A DNA stretch of 64,000 nucleotides. Origin: GCA-2717185 sp964474755 (GTDB taxonomy: Bacteria > Pseudomonadota > Alphaproteobacteria > UBA8366 > GCA-2717185). The notes below the pieces were generated by a model that was given only the letters and a program-made list of their open reading frames with translations, was not told the origin of the DNA and searched no databases. Every line of letters starts with the position of its first letter. The stretch's first letter is position 1. Where the stretch lies: the NCBI GenBank assembly GCA_964474755.1, contig CAYYUG010000012.1, positions 1 through 64,000 on the forward strand. Reading direction: 5' to 3'. The position numbers and the translations under genes are program-made. Shown piece after piece: positions 44,902 to 54,310 of this stretch.

Positions 44902-45624
44902 ATGAGTAATTCATCAACCGATGTAGTCGCGCGGCTGGATGAAGCAGTCGACGACTTTTGCCATCGCGTGCGGTTCTTCCATGAACCTTTATCCGAGGCG
45001 CGGGCGCGTATGTTCGTGCGGCAGCATCGGCTCAACACTAGACAACGCAACTCGGTATTAAAGCTGAAAGTGGCGACTAACACGCCAGACTGGGATCTTC
45101 GGCTGGGCATCATTGGCGCCTGTGCAGAGGAAATCATTGCCGATCACCAATTTTTCGATGGAAAGGCGCATTGGCAGGTACTGCAGGAACTGGGCGAACG
45201 GATCGGCATGAATAGCGACGACATCACGGGCGCTGAACCGCTGCCGACGACCAAAGTCTGCTGGTACGCCTGGGATGGTCTGATGGGCAATCGCCACTGG
45301 TTGTTGGGCCTAATCGGAAACACCTGTGCAGAACGCGCCAATGTCCCAGGTTATGGGCCGGCGGGTCTGCGTGAACATGGCTGGTTCGGCATGGAGCGAC
45401 TGCGCTGGCAGGATATGTTCGGCCTCGCCGAAGAAGAATTAATCTTTTTTTCCAAGCACGAAGAAGCAGACATCCTTCACTCCGATATGGGTTGGAAAAC
45501 GGTGGCTGAGCGCGCTACTGACATGCATATGGAGGAAGCAGTGGTACAGGCCTGTATCGACAATTTGCAGGTCTGGGAGATCTATCTCAACGGCATCGGC
45601 GACGGAGCGGATAGGCTGGGGTAG
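44902..45624 (+). CDS. heme-oxygenase-fold diiron protein (TenA/PqqC-like, iron-containing redox enzyme family)
   Basis: A 240-aa helical protein of the heme-oxygenase-like diiron oxidase/oxygenase group. Candidate iron ligands are the Glu pair in CAEEII (76-77), His90 in KAHWQ, and KHEEADILHSDMGW (His186, Glu187/188, Asp190, His193), a signature of this family. The N-terminal RFFHEPLSEARARMFVRQH is also typical. Known relatives cleave or oxygenate amines, fatty acids or amino acids (UndA, BesC, SznF-type domains), so an oxidative step on a small molecule is likely. It is convergent with a bicupin gene, with 3 bases between stops, and lies just after a dead LLM gene. Confidence 0.85.
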   Translation: MSNSSTDVVARLDEAVDDFCHRVRFFHEPLSEARARMFVRQHRLNTRQRNSVLKLKVATNTPDWDLRLGIIGACAEEIIADHQFFDGKAHWQVLQELGERIGMNSDDITGAEPLPTTKVCWYAWDGLMGNRHWLLGLIGNTCAERANVPGYGPAGLREHGWFGMERLRWQDMFGLAEEELIFFSKHEEADILHSDMGWKTVAERATDMHMEEAVVQACIDNLQVWEIYLNGIGDGADRLG

Positions 45625-45627
45625 GGA

Positions 45628-46740
45628 CTACTCCGCCGCCACGTCGCTGTCGCGGTTCGTTCCGAAACCAACATTGGCACCAAGCAAAGATGGTTCGAGC
45701 TTCAGATCTTCCTGCCATAGCAGGCTTTCAGTTGCCAGGTGCAGCGGTTGATCCTGAACGGTGAGTTCGTATACCACCTCATCGTAGGAAGCGTGGTTAT
45801 GCACCGCCCAGCCGGGCGCAGATAGCATCAAATCGCCAGCTTTCCATTCGGTAACCTCGCCCCCAACCGTGCTGCGGCCGCTGCCATGGAAATAGTAGTT
45901 GATCGCAGCGGATGTATGGCGGTGCGGCCGGTCGACAATTTTAGGCGGGCGCATGGTCATGGTGGCAAAGAAGCTAGGCGTACACCCGTTGGTGCGGCCG
46001 GTCATCGGATTGTACATCATGTATAGCCGTCGCCCGACATAGTCCTTACCGAGAGATTCTAGCTGATCGATTTTTTCCTTTACCTTTTCCCAGGGCCAAT
46101 GCAGCGCCTTTGACTCAACTGCGTCTGGATTGATCAGCGTCTCGTAGGGCATTAGCCACGCCCCCTCGTCGCTGAGTTGGAAGGTGCCGAACGGACTTTG
46201 CATACGCGGATCGTGGCGGCCCTTTTCCTCCCCATAATCTAGTTTGCCACTCTCCATTGATGGGTTTTCGTCCACAGCGTAGACGTTCAATTTCTCCAGG
46301 AAGGCCGCGTTAGAGTAGGTAAGCCGCACCTGCAAATGCTTTGTTTCATTGACGTGCTTGTAAGCTGTGTACGAGGGATGGTTCCATACATCGTATTGGT
46401 TGAAATGGATCTTCTTACCGGTAACTTCTGTGTGGCCGGCACCTTGAATACAGAAATTGACTTCTGTTGCGTTGTGCCGAAACGGGGCGCTGCGCTCACC
46501 GGGCTTAAGAACATTGAGCGACAAAGTAATTCCCGGAGCAAGACCGAGCCCTGGTGCCGTCGCTCGGGGATGGACGAAAAGGCTCTGGCGGCGGCCGTTC
46601 GCTGGCCGTGGCATTGCGGCTAGCCGCTCGATCTCCGCGTCGATTTCTTCCTTAGTGATAACGAGGGCCGGCCAGAGATCCTGTTCTTGTTCCAGCGACT
46701 GACCGGTGCGGTCTAGCAATTTGATTTTCTCAGCACTCAC
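45628..46740 (-). CDS. bicupin protein, gentisate 1,2-dioxygenase-like
   Basis: A 370-aa protein with two cupin domains. The first has FRHNATEVNFCIQGAGHTEV; the second has DRPHRHTSAAINYYFHGSGR with the His pair expected for metal and GWAVHNHAS. The layout resembles gentisate and related ring-cleavage dioxygenases, but the first cupin lacks the HRH motif of true gentisate enzymes. The start is GTG at 46740 with GAGGGG 8 bases upstream; the longer frame to 46776 is less likely. It is convergent with the diiron gene, and its upstream region contains an AT-rich inverted repeat. Confidence 0.85.
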   Translation of the reverse strand: MSAEKIKLLDRTGQSLEQEQDLWPALVITKEEIDAEIERLAAMPRPANGRRQSLFVHPRATAPGLGLAPGITLSLNVLKPGERSAPFRHNATEVNFCIQGAGHTEVTGKKIHFNQYDVWNHPSYTAYKHVNETKHLQVRLTYSNAAFLEKLNVYAVDENPSMESGKLDYGEEKGRHDPRMQSPFGTFQLSDEGAWLMPYETLINPDAVESKALHWPWEKVKEKIDQLESLGKDYVGRRLYMMYNPMTGRTNGCTPSFFATMTMRPPKIVDRPHRHTSAAINYYFHGSGRSTVGGEVTEWKAGDLMLSAPGWAVHNHASYDEVVYELTVQDQPLHLATESLLWQEDLKLEPSLLGANVGFGTNRDSDVAAE

Positions 46741-46965
46741 AATGTTTTCCCCTCTCTGTTTTTGCTGGCTCTGCAAGCATGGGTCTAACCGGACCGAGAA
46801 TGCAAACGGAGATCAAAGGATAGTCTGGTTTATATGGCCTTGCGGAAAATATTAAAGGTCGTTCCGTGAATTGATAGAACGAATTTAACCTTCGCATTCT
46901 ATTTGGTAGAGATCATCGATTGTGTCTGCCTTGTCGGCTAATATTTTTCTGAAAACTTAAAAATA

Positions 46966-46992
46966 TTAATAATATTAGCATGTTATTATTAA
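46966..46992. promoter_or_regulatory. AT-rich inverted repeat between the bicupin and MFS genes
   Basis: The 465-base space 46741-47205 is strongly AT-rich with no gene. It contains TTAATAATA-N9-TATTATTAA at 46966-46992 with perfect 9-base arms. It may be an operator, a bent promoter element or the end of a transcript for either divergent neighbour. Confidence 0.4.
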
Positions 46993-47205
46993 TCCAAGGA
47001 TGCCGTTAGGCTGGTGCATAATCTTATTGTTTGTTAGCAATATGGCAATTTGGTCATCTCAAGCTGCGGCCATCGGTCAGACGTGGAGCATCTGCTGATA
47101 TGGTACAGGTTTCTCACGTTCAGCATTTTTGGGTTCTACATGTGGCGGAGGGTAGTTGCGGAAGTGCTATAACAGCTGCATAGATCCAATAACGAATAGA
47201 AACGC

Positions 47206-48705
47206 ATGACGGCGACGCATCCCATTCAGCGTGGGCTCATCCTGCTGGCGGTATCGATGTGCACCATGTTGTATGCCGTCACACAAACCATCGTGAACGT
47301 TGTCCTGCCGCAGCTTCAGGGTGCCCTGTCAGCGACACCGGAACAGGTCTCCTGGGTAGTAACTTTGAACGTTATCGCCACTGCCGTGGTGACGCCCGCT
47401 TCCGGCTGGATGGTCGGCCGCTGGGGCCACCGCAACGTTATTATCTGGTCGATCATTGGCTTTTCCATCAGCTCACTATTGTGCGCGACGGCTGATGCGT
47501 TAGTGCCGTTGCTTATCTACCGTATTGGGCAAGGAGCGTTTGGCGCACCGTTGGTGCCACTGTCCCAGGCCATCATCGTAGCGGTCTACCCACCAGAGCG
47601 GCGAGCCTTCGCGCAAGGTATCTTTGGTATCGCAGTCGTAATAGGTCCGGCTATTGCGCCGGCGCTCGGCGGTTACTTAGCAGAGGTTTATAATTGGCGT
47701 TTCGTATTTATCCTTATCCTGCCTATGTGCGCCGCCACGTTGTTGGCGGCCTGGCTTTGGGTTCATGATACCGGAAGGCGGTCTGCGATAAGGCTTGATT
47801 GGTCTGGGTTTCTTTTGTTCTCGATTGCCATCACTTGCGGGCAATTGATGATGGATCGCGGTGAGCGGGCGGACTGGTTCGAATCATATGAGATCTGGTC
47901 ATATCTGGCGTTGATTGCCGTATCACTTTGGATTTTCCTTGTTCACTCGATGACGACGGACAATCCCTGCATATATCCAAAGCTGTTAAGGGATCGCAAC
48001 TGCAGTGTCGGGGTGTTCGTGGGTTTTGTGTACGGCATGTTTAACATCACACCAACTGTCATGATCCCGACGATGCTACAAAATTTAATGGGTTATCCAG
48101 ATTCGATGATTGGGTTCCTGCTCGCCGCCCGTGGTTTTGGCATGGCACTTGGCTTTTTCGTCGTAGCGATAATTGCAAAAATAGATCCGCGGATAGGCAT
48201 CATCCTTGGCTTTTTGGCGATCGGATTATCGGGCTGGAACATGGCACTATTCACGCTAGAAGTTGATCCGTGGACAGTTGCCTGGAATGTCATCCTTCAA
48301 GGGATAGGCTCTGCTATCATGTGGGTGCCACTATCAATTGTTGCGTTTGCCACACTACCTGTGACGTTACTGCCGGACGCCTCGTCCATCTTCCATCTGC
48401 TTCGCAACTTCGGCAGCAGTATCTTTATTTCTGTCAGCGTTTTGACCGTTTCGCGCACCGGCAAGATCAGCTATTCCGAATTGTCTGAACATATCACCGC
48501 CTTTGCCGATGTTTTACGATTTCAGCAGGTGATGGGGCGATGGTCGTTCGATACGGCAGAGGGGCTGGTAGCGCTCGGCTCCGAGGTCAGCCGCCAGGCG
48601 CTCATGGTCGGCTATACAAATTTCTTTGTGCTCTACGCGCTCGTCTCTTTCGCGGCGATACCGCTGATGCTGCTGGTCAAGATAAAACAGGAAAAGCCAG
48701 CCTGA
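47206..48705 (+). CDS. MFS transporter, DHA2 (EmrB/QacA) type, tandem copy 1
   Basis: A 499-aa transporter with about 14 hydrophobic helices. DHA2 marks are SATPEQVSWVVTLNVIATAV, GWMVGRWGHRNVIIWS, RIGQGAFGAPLVPLSQAIIV and VVIGPAIAPALGGYLAE (motif C of drug antiporters). No EmrA-type periplasmic adaptor gene is adjacent. It is followed after 192 bases by a paralogue similar along its entire length. It may export a toxic intermediate or product. In the middle loop this copy has Cys residues (NPCIYPKLLRDRNCS) where the second copy has NPFFNLQLFKYRNFS. Confidence 0.92.
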   Translation: MTATHPIQRGLILLAVSMCTMLYAVTQTIVNVVLPQLQGALSATPEQVSWVVTLNVIATAVVTPASGWMVGRWGHRNVIIWSIIGFSISSLLCATADALVPLLIYRIGQGAFGAPLVPLSQAIIVAVYPPERRAFAQGIFGIAVVIGPAIAPALGGYLAEVYNWRFVFILILPMCAATLLAAWLWVHDTGRRSAIRLDWSGFLLFSIAITCGQLMMDRGERADWFESYEIWSYLALIAVSLWIFLVHSMTTDNPCIYPKLLRDRNCSVGVFVGFVYGMFNITPTVMIPTMLQNLMGYPDSMIGFLLAARGFGMALGFFVVAIIAKIDPRIGIILGFLAIGLSGWNMALFTLEVDPWTVAWNVILQGIGSAIMWVPLSIVAFATLPVTLLPDASSIFHLLRNFGSSIFISVSVLTVSRTGKISYSELSEHITAFADVLRFQQVMGRWSFDTAEGLVALGSEVSRQALMVGYTNFFVLYALVSFAAIPLMLLVKIKQEKPA

Positions 48706-48816
48706 ATGTGTCAGGCTAGCGAGATTTTTGCGATCATTCGTTCGCTTTGATCACAAAATTTTCTGAAGAAGTTGGTAGGCGAAAAAAATCCAGTGATACG
48801 AGGTAAAGAACGATTG

Positions 48817-48826
48817 CGTTATAACG
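48817..48826. promoter_or_regulatory. 10-base palindrome upstream of the second MFS gene
   Basis: CGTTATAACG at 48817-48826 is a perfect palindrome about 70 bases before the second MFS start. It is short, so chance is possible, but the position suits an operator in the 192-base space between the tandem genes. Confidence 0.25.
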
Positions 48827-48897
48827 TTTTCTCTAGGGCGAAGTGTGTCCCATTGAGTACTATAATACTCATTTAATCCAACGGTGAACCGAGGCAA

Positions 48898-50394
48898 ATG
48901 GCCCCGACACGTAATGTCCCGCGTGGGCTAATACTGCTGACGGTATCCATGTGCACCATGCTGTACGCCGTCACGATAACTATTGTGAACGTCGTTTTGC
49001 CGCAATTGCAGGGTGCGCTGTCCGCCACGCCTGAACAGGTGTCTTGGGTAGTAACCCTCAATGTTATTGCGACAGCTGTTGTTACCCCTGCAGCTGGTTG
49101 GATGGTCTCCCGCTGGGGCCACCGCAATGTAATCATATGGTCGATCGTCGGTTTCTCTATTAGTTCGCTGCTTTGCGCGACTGCCGATTCATTACTGCCG
49201 TTGCTTATATATCGCGTAGGGCAAGGAGCGTTCGGCGCTCCATTGATGCCGTTGTCCCAGGCGATAATTGTCGCGGTATATCCGCAGGAGCGTCAAGCTT
49301 TCGCGCAAGGCATATTCGGCATTTCTGTTGTGATTGGTCCTGCGATAGCTCCTGCCCTGGGCGGCTATCTAGCAGAAGCCTATAATTGGCGTTTCGTCTT
49401 TATCCTGATCCTGCCAATGTGCGCAGCAACGCTTGTAGCCGCGTGGTTATGGTTGCGCGACACGAGTAGCCGCTCAGAGATACGTCTCGATTGGACTGGA
49501 TTTCTTTTGTTCTCGGTTGTCATCACATGTGTACAACTGATGATGGATAGGGGCGATCGCGAGGACTGGCTAGATTCCTATGAAATTTGGGCTTATCTGG
49601 CACTTATTGCCGTTGCGCTGTGGATGTTCCTAGTACACACGGTGACGACGGATAATCCATTTTTTAATTTGCAGTTGTTTAAATACCGGAATTTCAGCAT
49701 CGGCATCTTTCTGGTTTTTGTATATGGCATGCTCAATATCACGCCGACTGTGATGATCCCGACGATGCTGCAGAATTTGATGGGTTATCCCGATACCATG
49801 ATTGGCATTCTTCTGGCCTCACGAGGGGCGGGAATGGCGTTGGGCTTCTTAGCGGTGGCGAAGATCGGCAAGTTTGATCCACGGATTGGCATGATCCTAG
49901 GCATCTCGGCAATAGCCCTTTCGGGATGGAATATGGCTTTGTTTACACTCGATGTTGACCCATGGACAGTTGCCTGGAACGCAATATTGCATGGTGTCGG
50001 CTCGGCAATTTTATGGGTTCCCTTGTCAATCGTGACCTTTGCAACATTGCCCGTATCCTTACTGCCAGATGCTTCATCAATTTTCCACTTACTGCGCAAT
50101 TTTGGCAGCAGCATTTTTATCTCTATCAGTGTGCTGACTGTTTCCCGTACCGGCAAGATCAGCTATTCAGAATTGTCAGAGAACATCACAGCCTTTGCTG
50201 ATGTACTTCGTTTTCAACAAGTTATGGGACGCTGGTCCTTCGATACATTAGAAGGTCTTGCAGCGCTGGGGTCCGAGGTTAACCGCCAAGCATTGATGGT
50301 TGGCTATTCAAATGCTTTTGCACTTTATGCGTTAGTATCTGTTGCAGCTATTCCGCTTATGTTGATGGTCAAGATAAAACAGAAGCCCGTTTGA
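48898..50394 (+). CDS. MFS transporter, DHA2 (EmrB/QacA) type, tandem copy 2
   Basis: A 498-aa 14-helix transporter, closely alike to copy 1 over the full length, including long identical runs around motif A and C and the C-terminal SRTGKISYSELSE region. Many codons differ at silent positions although the proteins match, so the duplication is old and both copies have been kept by selection. Differences cluster in the central loop between helices 6 and 8, a place that can alter substrate choice (inference). It ends 9 bases from the stop of the convergent TauD-like gene. Confidence 0.92.
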   Translation: MAPTRNVPRGLILLTVSMCTMLYAVTITIVNVVLPQLQGALSATPEQVSWVVTLNVIATAVVTPAAGWMVSRWGHRNVIIWSIVGFSISSLLCATADSLLPLLIYRVGQGAFGAPLMPLSQAIIVAVYPQERQAFAQGIFGISVVIGPAIAPALGGYLAEAYNWRFVFILILPMCAATLVAAWLWLRDTSSRSEIRLDWTGFLLFSVVITCVQLMMDRGDREDWLDSYEIWAYLALIAVALWMFLVHTVTTDNPFFNLQLFKYRNFSIGIFLVFVYGMLNITPTVMIPTMLQNLMGYPDTMIGILLASRGAGMALGFLAVAKIGKFDPRIGMILGISAIALSGWNMALFTLDVDPWTVAWNAILHGVGSAILWVPLSIVTFATLPVSLLPDASSIFHLLRNFGSSIFISISVLTVSRTGKISYSELSENITAFADVLRFQQVMGRWSFDTLEGLAALGSEVNRQALMVGYSNAFALYALVSVAAIPLMLMVKIKQKPV

Positions 50395-50403
50395 CCTGAT
50401 AAA

Positions 50404-51261
50404 TTAAGTTGGCCGCTCTCCCGCGATCGTAACTCGATGCATGATGCGTCGCTGGCCGTGATAATCATTTAACGCATAGTGCTGTGTACAACGATTGTCC
50501 CAAAAGGCGATAGAGCCTCGATGCCAACGGAATTGGCAAGTGTTTTCCGGACGGATCGCGTGTTTTTTGAGGTAACTTAGAACCGGGCGGCTTTCCTCGA
50601 CCGTCATCCCTTCAAGGCGGCGAATGGCGATCCCGCTGATGAAGAGCGACTTACGACCGGTTTCAGGATGCGTGCGGATGAGCGGATGGGCGGTTTCTGA
50701 TTCCGCATTGTCCATTACTTTAACGTCCATCGATTTGCTGAACAACGCACGACGTTTTGTGACCTCACTGTCCGACGCGCCGTAGGAGCGTTCACCGGTG
50801 AAAACGGCATTGACCCCTTCGAGCATCCGTTTCATGCCCTCTGAGAGGGTCTCGTACGCCCGGTACATATTAACAAAAATCGTGTCGCCGCCCGCTTCTG
50901 GGACCTCCAGTGCGTAGAGAATTTGCCCCATGGGCGGTTCGGCGTGAAACGCCACGTCGCTGTGCCAAATACCTCCGAAATTGGCGGCCCTATCGGTCGC
51001 TTCCTTGATCACGGGCAGGACTTCCGGATGGCTTTTGAGGCCCTTGGCATACCGATGGGCTTCGACATCGCCGAAGCGGCGCGCGAAGGCGAGGTGCTGG
51101 TAGGGCGTTATTTTTTGGTCACGGAAGAAGATCACCAAATAATCGTGTAACGCCTTCCGAACAGCAGTGATGGCCGCCTCGTCCAGTTCCTGCGACAGGT
51201 CGATGCCATGAAGCTCAGCGCCAAGCGCGCCGGCGATCGGTTTAATATCCAACGCCGCCAT
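50404..51261 (-). CDS. TauD/TfdA-family 2-oxoglutarate dioxygenase
   Basis: A 285-aa Fe(II)/2OG oxygenase. The iron ligands are His100 and Asp102 in IWHSDVAFH, and the distal His with the 2OG-binding Arg is in the C-terminal HRVTIAGERPT. SRPVLSYLKKHA and FQWHRGSIAFWDN-like blocks (here FRWHRGSIAFWDNRCTQHYA) are typical of taurine/alkylsulfonate and phenoxyacetate dioxygenases. It lies 15 bases after the D-aminoacylase-like gene and probably shares its transcript. The substrate may be a sulfonate, ether or amide acid. Confidence 0.93.
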   Translation of the reverse strand: MAALDIKPIAGALGAELHGIDLSQELDEAAITAVRKALHDYLVIFFRDQKITPYQHLAFARRFGDVEAHRYAKGLKSHPEVLPVIKEATDRAANFGGIWHSDVAFHAEPPMGQILYALEVPEAGGDTIFVNMYRAYETLSEGMKRMLEGVNAVFTGERSYGASDSEVTKRRALFSKSMDVKVMDNAESETAHPLIRTHPETGRKSLFISGIAIRRLEGMTVEESRPVLSYLKKHAIRPENTCQFRWHRGSIAFWDNRCTQHYALNDYHGQRRIMHRVTIAGERPT

Positions 51262-51276
51262 TATTACGTCTCCCGC

Positions 51277-52974
51277 TCACGCGCTGCGCAGAACGCTGCC
51301 TGCCAGCGCACCGGTATGTTCGCCGTCGCTCATAAAGTGCTGTCCATTGACGAACATATCATTGTAGCCATCAGCTTTTTGAATGTAGCGGCCGGCACCG
51401 GCGGGGAAGTCGTGCACGAAATCCGGACCGTAAAGCCGCAGACCATCGAAATCGATAATATTGATATCCGCCTGGGCTCCAGGTGTTAGGGTTCCGCGAC
51501 CGGCGATGTCGTATACCGTAGCAGGCTCGCCGGTCAACATGTGTATCGCTGTTTCGATCGTGAACTTCTTTTTCTCTCGTACCCAATAGGTTAGGAAATT
51601 TGTTGGCAGGCTGGCATCCATGATCATGCCACAGTGAGCCCCTGAATCACCCAGGCCTAGCACAACGTTGGGATCGTCCAGCATTCGCTCAACGGCATCC
51701 ATGTCCTGGTTCAGGAAGGGGTAGTTGAATAAGGTTAGCCCATCATCCAGCAGTGACAGTTCGATGAATGCATCCGGCGCACTCGTGTTTAGCCGTGCCG
51801 CATGTGCCGCCAAGCTGTCCGCCGGGGCGTGGTCGTAGCGCGGATTGTCGTGTGACAGCACGAATAGGTCAGCCCATTCCATCGGAGGCATGTTATCGAG
51901 GGACTGGCGGACCATCTCGGTTCGGTAATCCGCGTCGTGCAGTTTCGATATTTTCTCAGACAGTGGAAGACCACGCAGTGCACGCCAAGCTGGAGCCCGG
52001 TCAAATGGGGTACGATTCTGGAAGCCGAACAGGACACCGATACCGCGCGTCGTCGACTGGGCCTTGATCTTCGCGCCGGCTTTCACACTTTCGTTCAGCG
52101 CATCGAGCGCATATTGGTAGCCTCTGGGGATTTGGCGGTTCTGGGCGAGGTTGAAGAGAACCGTTCGGCCAGTTTCGCGGCTAATCTCGTTCATCCAGAG
52201 CATTTCGCGGCGCAAGTTTTCACGCATATCCTCTTCATTGGCGCCGGTCAGTCCACCTGTCGCCGCCTCGACTAGACCGCGGTTCTGTTCCTTTAAAACG
52301 TTGCAAATTCCTTTCAGTTCATCAGATGTTGCATAGGTGCCGGGGACCTTTTCGCCGTCTGGCGTCAGATGCAGAGGGGTACGTGATGTCGAGAAGCCAA
52401 GCGCACCGCCGGCGATTGCTTCGGCGACGGTGTCATGCATCGCGGCGATCTGGTCTGTGCTGGCCGGCTTGTTTTCCAGTGCTTCCTCACCCATAGCGTA
52501 AAGCCGCACGGCACAATGGCCTACCAGACCGCCTACATTGATACCCTTGGGTATCCCATCGAGCGCTTGCAAATATTCCCCGTACGTTTCCCATGTCCAG
52601 GGCATTCCGCTGCCGATGCTTTTGGCGGGAACGTCCTCTACCGATTCCATCAGTCGCGCTAAATAGAGACGGTCATCCGGCTTGCAGGGCGCGAAAGTCA
52701 CGCCGCAATTGCCCATGACGACAGAGGTGACGCCGTGCCAGCAGGAGGATGAGGCGATGGGGTCCCAGGTAATTTGGGCATCGAGATGGGTATGAATATC
52801 GACGAAGCCGGGCGTAACCAAACGGCCTTCTGCATCGAAGGTTCTGCGGGCATCGCCCTCGACGTCGCCGACAGCGGTAATCTTGTCGCCGGTAATCGCA
52901 ACAGCACCTTCGATCGCCGGGGCACCGGTGCCGTCGATAATAGTACCGTTCTTGATCAGTGTGTCGTAGGTCAT
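51277..52974 (-). CDS. amidohydrolase family, D-aminoacylase-like
   Basis: A 565-aa metal-dependent amidohydrolase. The N-terminal metal motif is GFVDIHTHLDAQITWDP near residue 60, followed by GVTSVVMGNCGVTFAPC, which contains the Cys ligand seen in D-aminoacylases. LGLGDSGAHCG carries the distal Asp/His. The C-terminal GRGTLTPGAQADINIID is the small beta domain. N-acyl-D-amino acids are the classic substrates, but many catabolic amides fit. It follows the Ldh gene after 157 bases and precedes the TauD-like gene. Confidence 0.92.
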   Translation of the reverse strand: MTYDTLIKNGTIIDGTGAPAIEGAVAITGDKITAVGDVEGDARRTFDAEGRLVTPGFVDIHTHLDAQITWDPIASSSCWHGVTSVVMGNCGVTFAPCKPDDRLYLARLMESVEDVPAKSIGSGMPWTWETYGEYLQALDGIPKGINVGGLVGHCAVRLYAMGEEALENKPASTDQIAAMHDTVAEAIAGGALGFSTSRTPLHLTPDGEKVPGTYATSDELKGICNVLKEQNRGLVEAATGGLTGANEEDMRENLRREMLWMNEISRETGRTVLFNLAQNRQIPRGYQYALDALNESVKAGAKIKAQSTTRGIGVLFGFQNRTPFDRAPAWRALRGLPLSEKISKLHDADYRTEMVRQSLDNMPPMEWADLFVLSHDNPRYDHAPADSLAAHAARLNTSAPDAFIELSLLDDGLTLFNYPFLNQDMDAVERMLDDPNVVLGLGDSGAHCGMIMDASLPTNFLTYWVREKKKFTIETAIHMLTGEPATVYDIAGRGTLTPGAQADINIIDFDGLRLYGPDFVHDFPAGAGRYIQKADGYNDMFVNGQHFMSDGEHTGALAGSVLRSA

Positions 52975-53131
52975 GCCTCGTCCCTTGTTTAATGCGCCTG
53001 CAGTTTGGACAAATTATGCCCCGTGCAAAGGGGTTGTGACAGTCAGTATGGGCTCGGTGAAGCTACCTTTAGATGCGATAGTTGGGCGGCATAATAATTG
53101 ATATCGAAACGGGTTCCAACACCATCAAAGA

Positions 53132-54145
53132 TTACGCATTGACGCCTACACTCTTGGCTGTTTTGACGATATCGGCCCAGACGCCGTCGCCGATGATAAT
53201 GCCGTTCGCCGCGGCGGCTTTCGCCAGTGTCGTTTCCCTCTCGCCGGGCATCATGACTTTGTCGAACCCGGCGGCCGCCTTTGTGCTGCGCACCTGATCG
53301 ACAAATGCTGCCGCCCGATTGTCGTAGGTTGATTGGTGTTGAAAGGCGTCGGTACGGATAAGTACCATCAACCAATTATACTCCAAGCAGTCTCCTAGCA
53401 TGGCGTCACCCATCAGTTCAGCCACAATGCCAAGTCCGCTGCCCTTTGGACCCGCCGCAGGCAATAAAGCACCGCCATCGTAATAGGCTTCGGGATCTTG
53501 GGACTCATCGCCGTTCTTATCAATCACGGCCCCTGGTGGCAGTGTTTCGTGGTTAGCGCGAGCAACGGCCACCTTGCCGGTGGCGACCGTTGAAATTGCA
53601 AAATCGCAGACGACGGGGTCATCCGGCTTCCCGGGAAGCCCGAGCGTATAAGGGTTGGTGCTCATGACTGGCTGGATACCGCCGAAGGGTACAACGTTGC
53701 CCCATTTTCGCCGGCCGCCGCCGCCGAAACTGAGCGCCAGGAAACCCATCTCAGCGGCCTGCTCTGCATAGGCGCCCATTCGGCCGGAATGGCCGCAATT
53801 TACAATGCCTCCCGCCGCGATGCCGTGTGTGCTGGCGGTCTCGATCAAGGCCTCGGTCGCTCGTGCCATAGCGACGATGCCAATTCCCTTAGCGCCATCA
53901 ATATGCAACAGCCCGGCACGCGGTGAGGTCACGACAGGTTTAGCCTTGGGGTCGATCACGTTGTTGGCGGCTTCGTTCAAATAGAGTCCCAGCCGGTTGA
54001 CCCCATGCGACGAAACGCCCTTCATCTCTGCGTCGACCAGGTGCCGTGAAACGATATCGGCGTTGGTTGCGGAAAAACCGCCAGCGGCAAGGCTGTCGCG
54101 TATCAGCGCTGTCAGATATTTGGGTGTCATCGGTTTGGTAGGCAT
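53132..54145 (-). CDS. Ldh-family NAD(P)-dependent oxidoreductase (malate/lactate/ureidoglycolate dehydrogenase fold)
   Basis: A 337-aa member of the Ldh2 family. The catalytic His is in GVSSHGVNRLGLYL near residue 45; GGIVNCGHSGRMGAY, VPFGGIQPVMSTNPY and GPKGSGLGIVAELM are further signatures. The family reduces or oxidises 2-hydroxy/2-keto acids, imino acids (DpkA type) or ureidoglycolate. It starts the minus-strand group with the D-aminoacylase-like and TauD genes, so a 2-keto or imino acid from an amino acid derivative is a reasonable substrate. Confidence 0.92.
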   Translation of the reverse strand: MPTKPMTPKYLTALIRDSLAAGGFSATNADIVSRHLVDAEMKGVSSHGVNRLGLYLNEAANNVIDPKAKPVVTSPRAGLLHIDGAKGIGIVAMARATEALIETASTHGIAAGGIVNCGHSGRMGAYAEQAAEMGFLALSFGGGGRRKWGNVVPFGGIQPVMSTNPYTLGLPGKPDDPVVCDFAISTVATGKVAVARANHETLPPGAVIDKNGDESQDPEAYYDGGALLPAAGPKGSGLGIVAELMGDAMLGDCLEYNWLMVLIRTDAFQHQSTYDNRAAAFVDQVRSTKAAAGFDKVMMPGERETTLAKAAAANGIIIGDGVWADIVKTAKSVGVNA

Positions 54146-54310
54146 ACGCTTTGGTCCAGTCTTCAGAGTTGATGCAGTGCGACAGCATACGCGATCGCAG
54201 CCATTTCATCTCGCTTGGAATTGTTCATGTTCCGCGGCTAAACTCTGATTTTAAGGGAGGGCGCCCGGCGCAATGGCCGGCCCCCGAATCTAATCAGAAG
54301 AGGTCGGACA

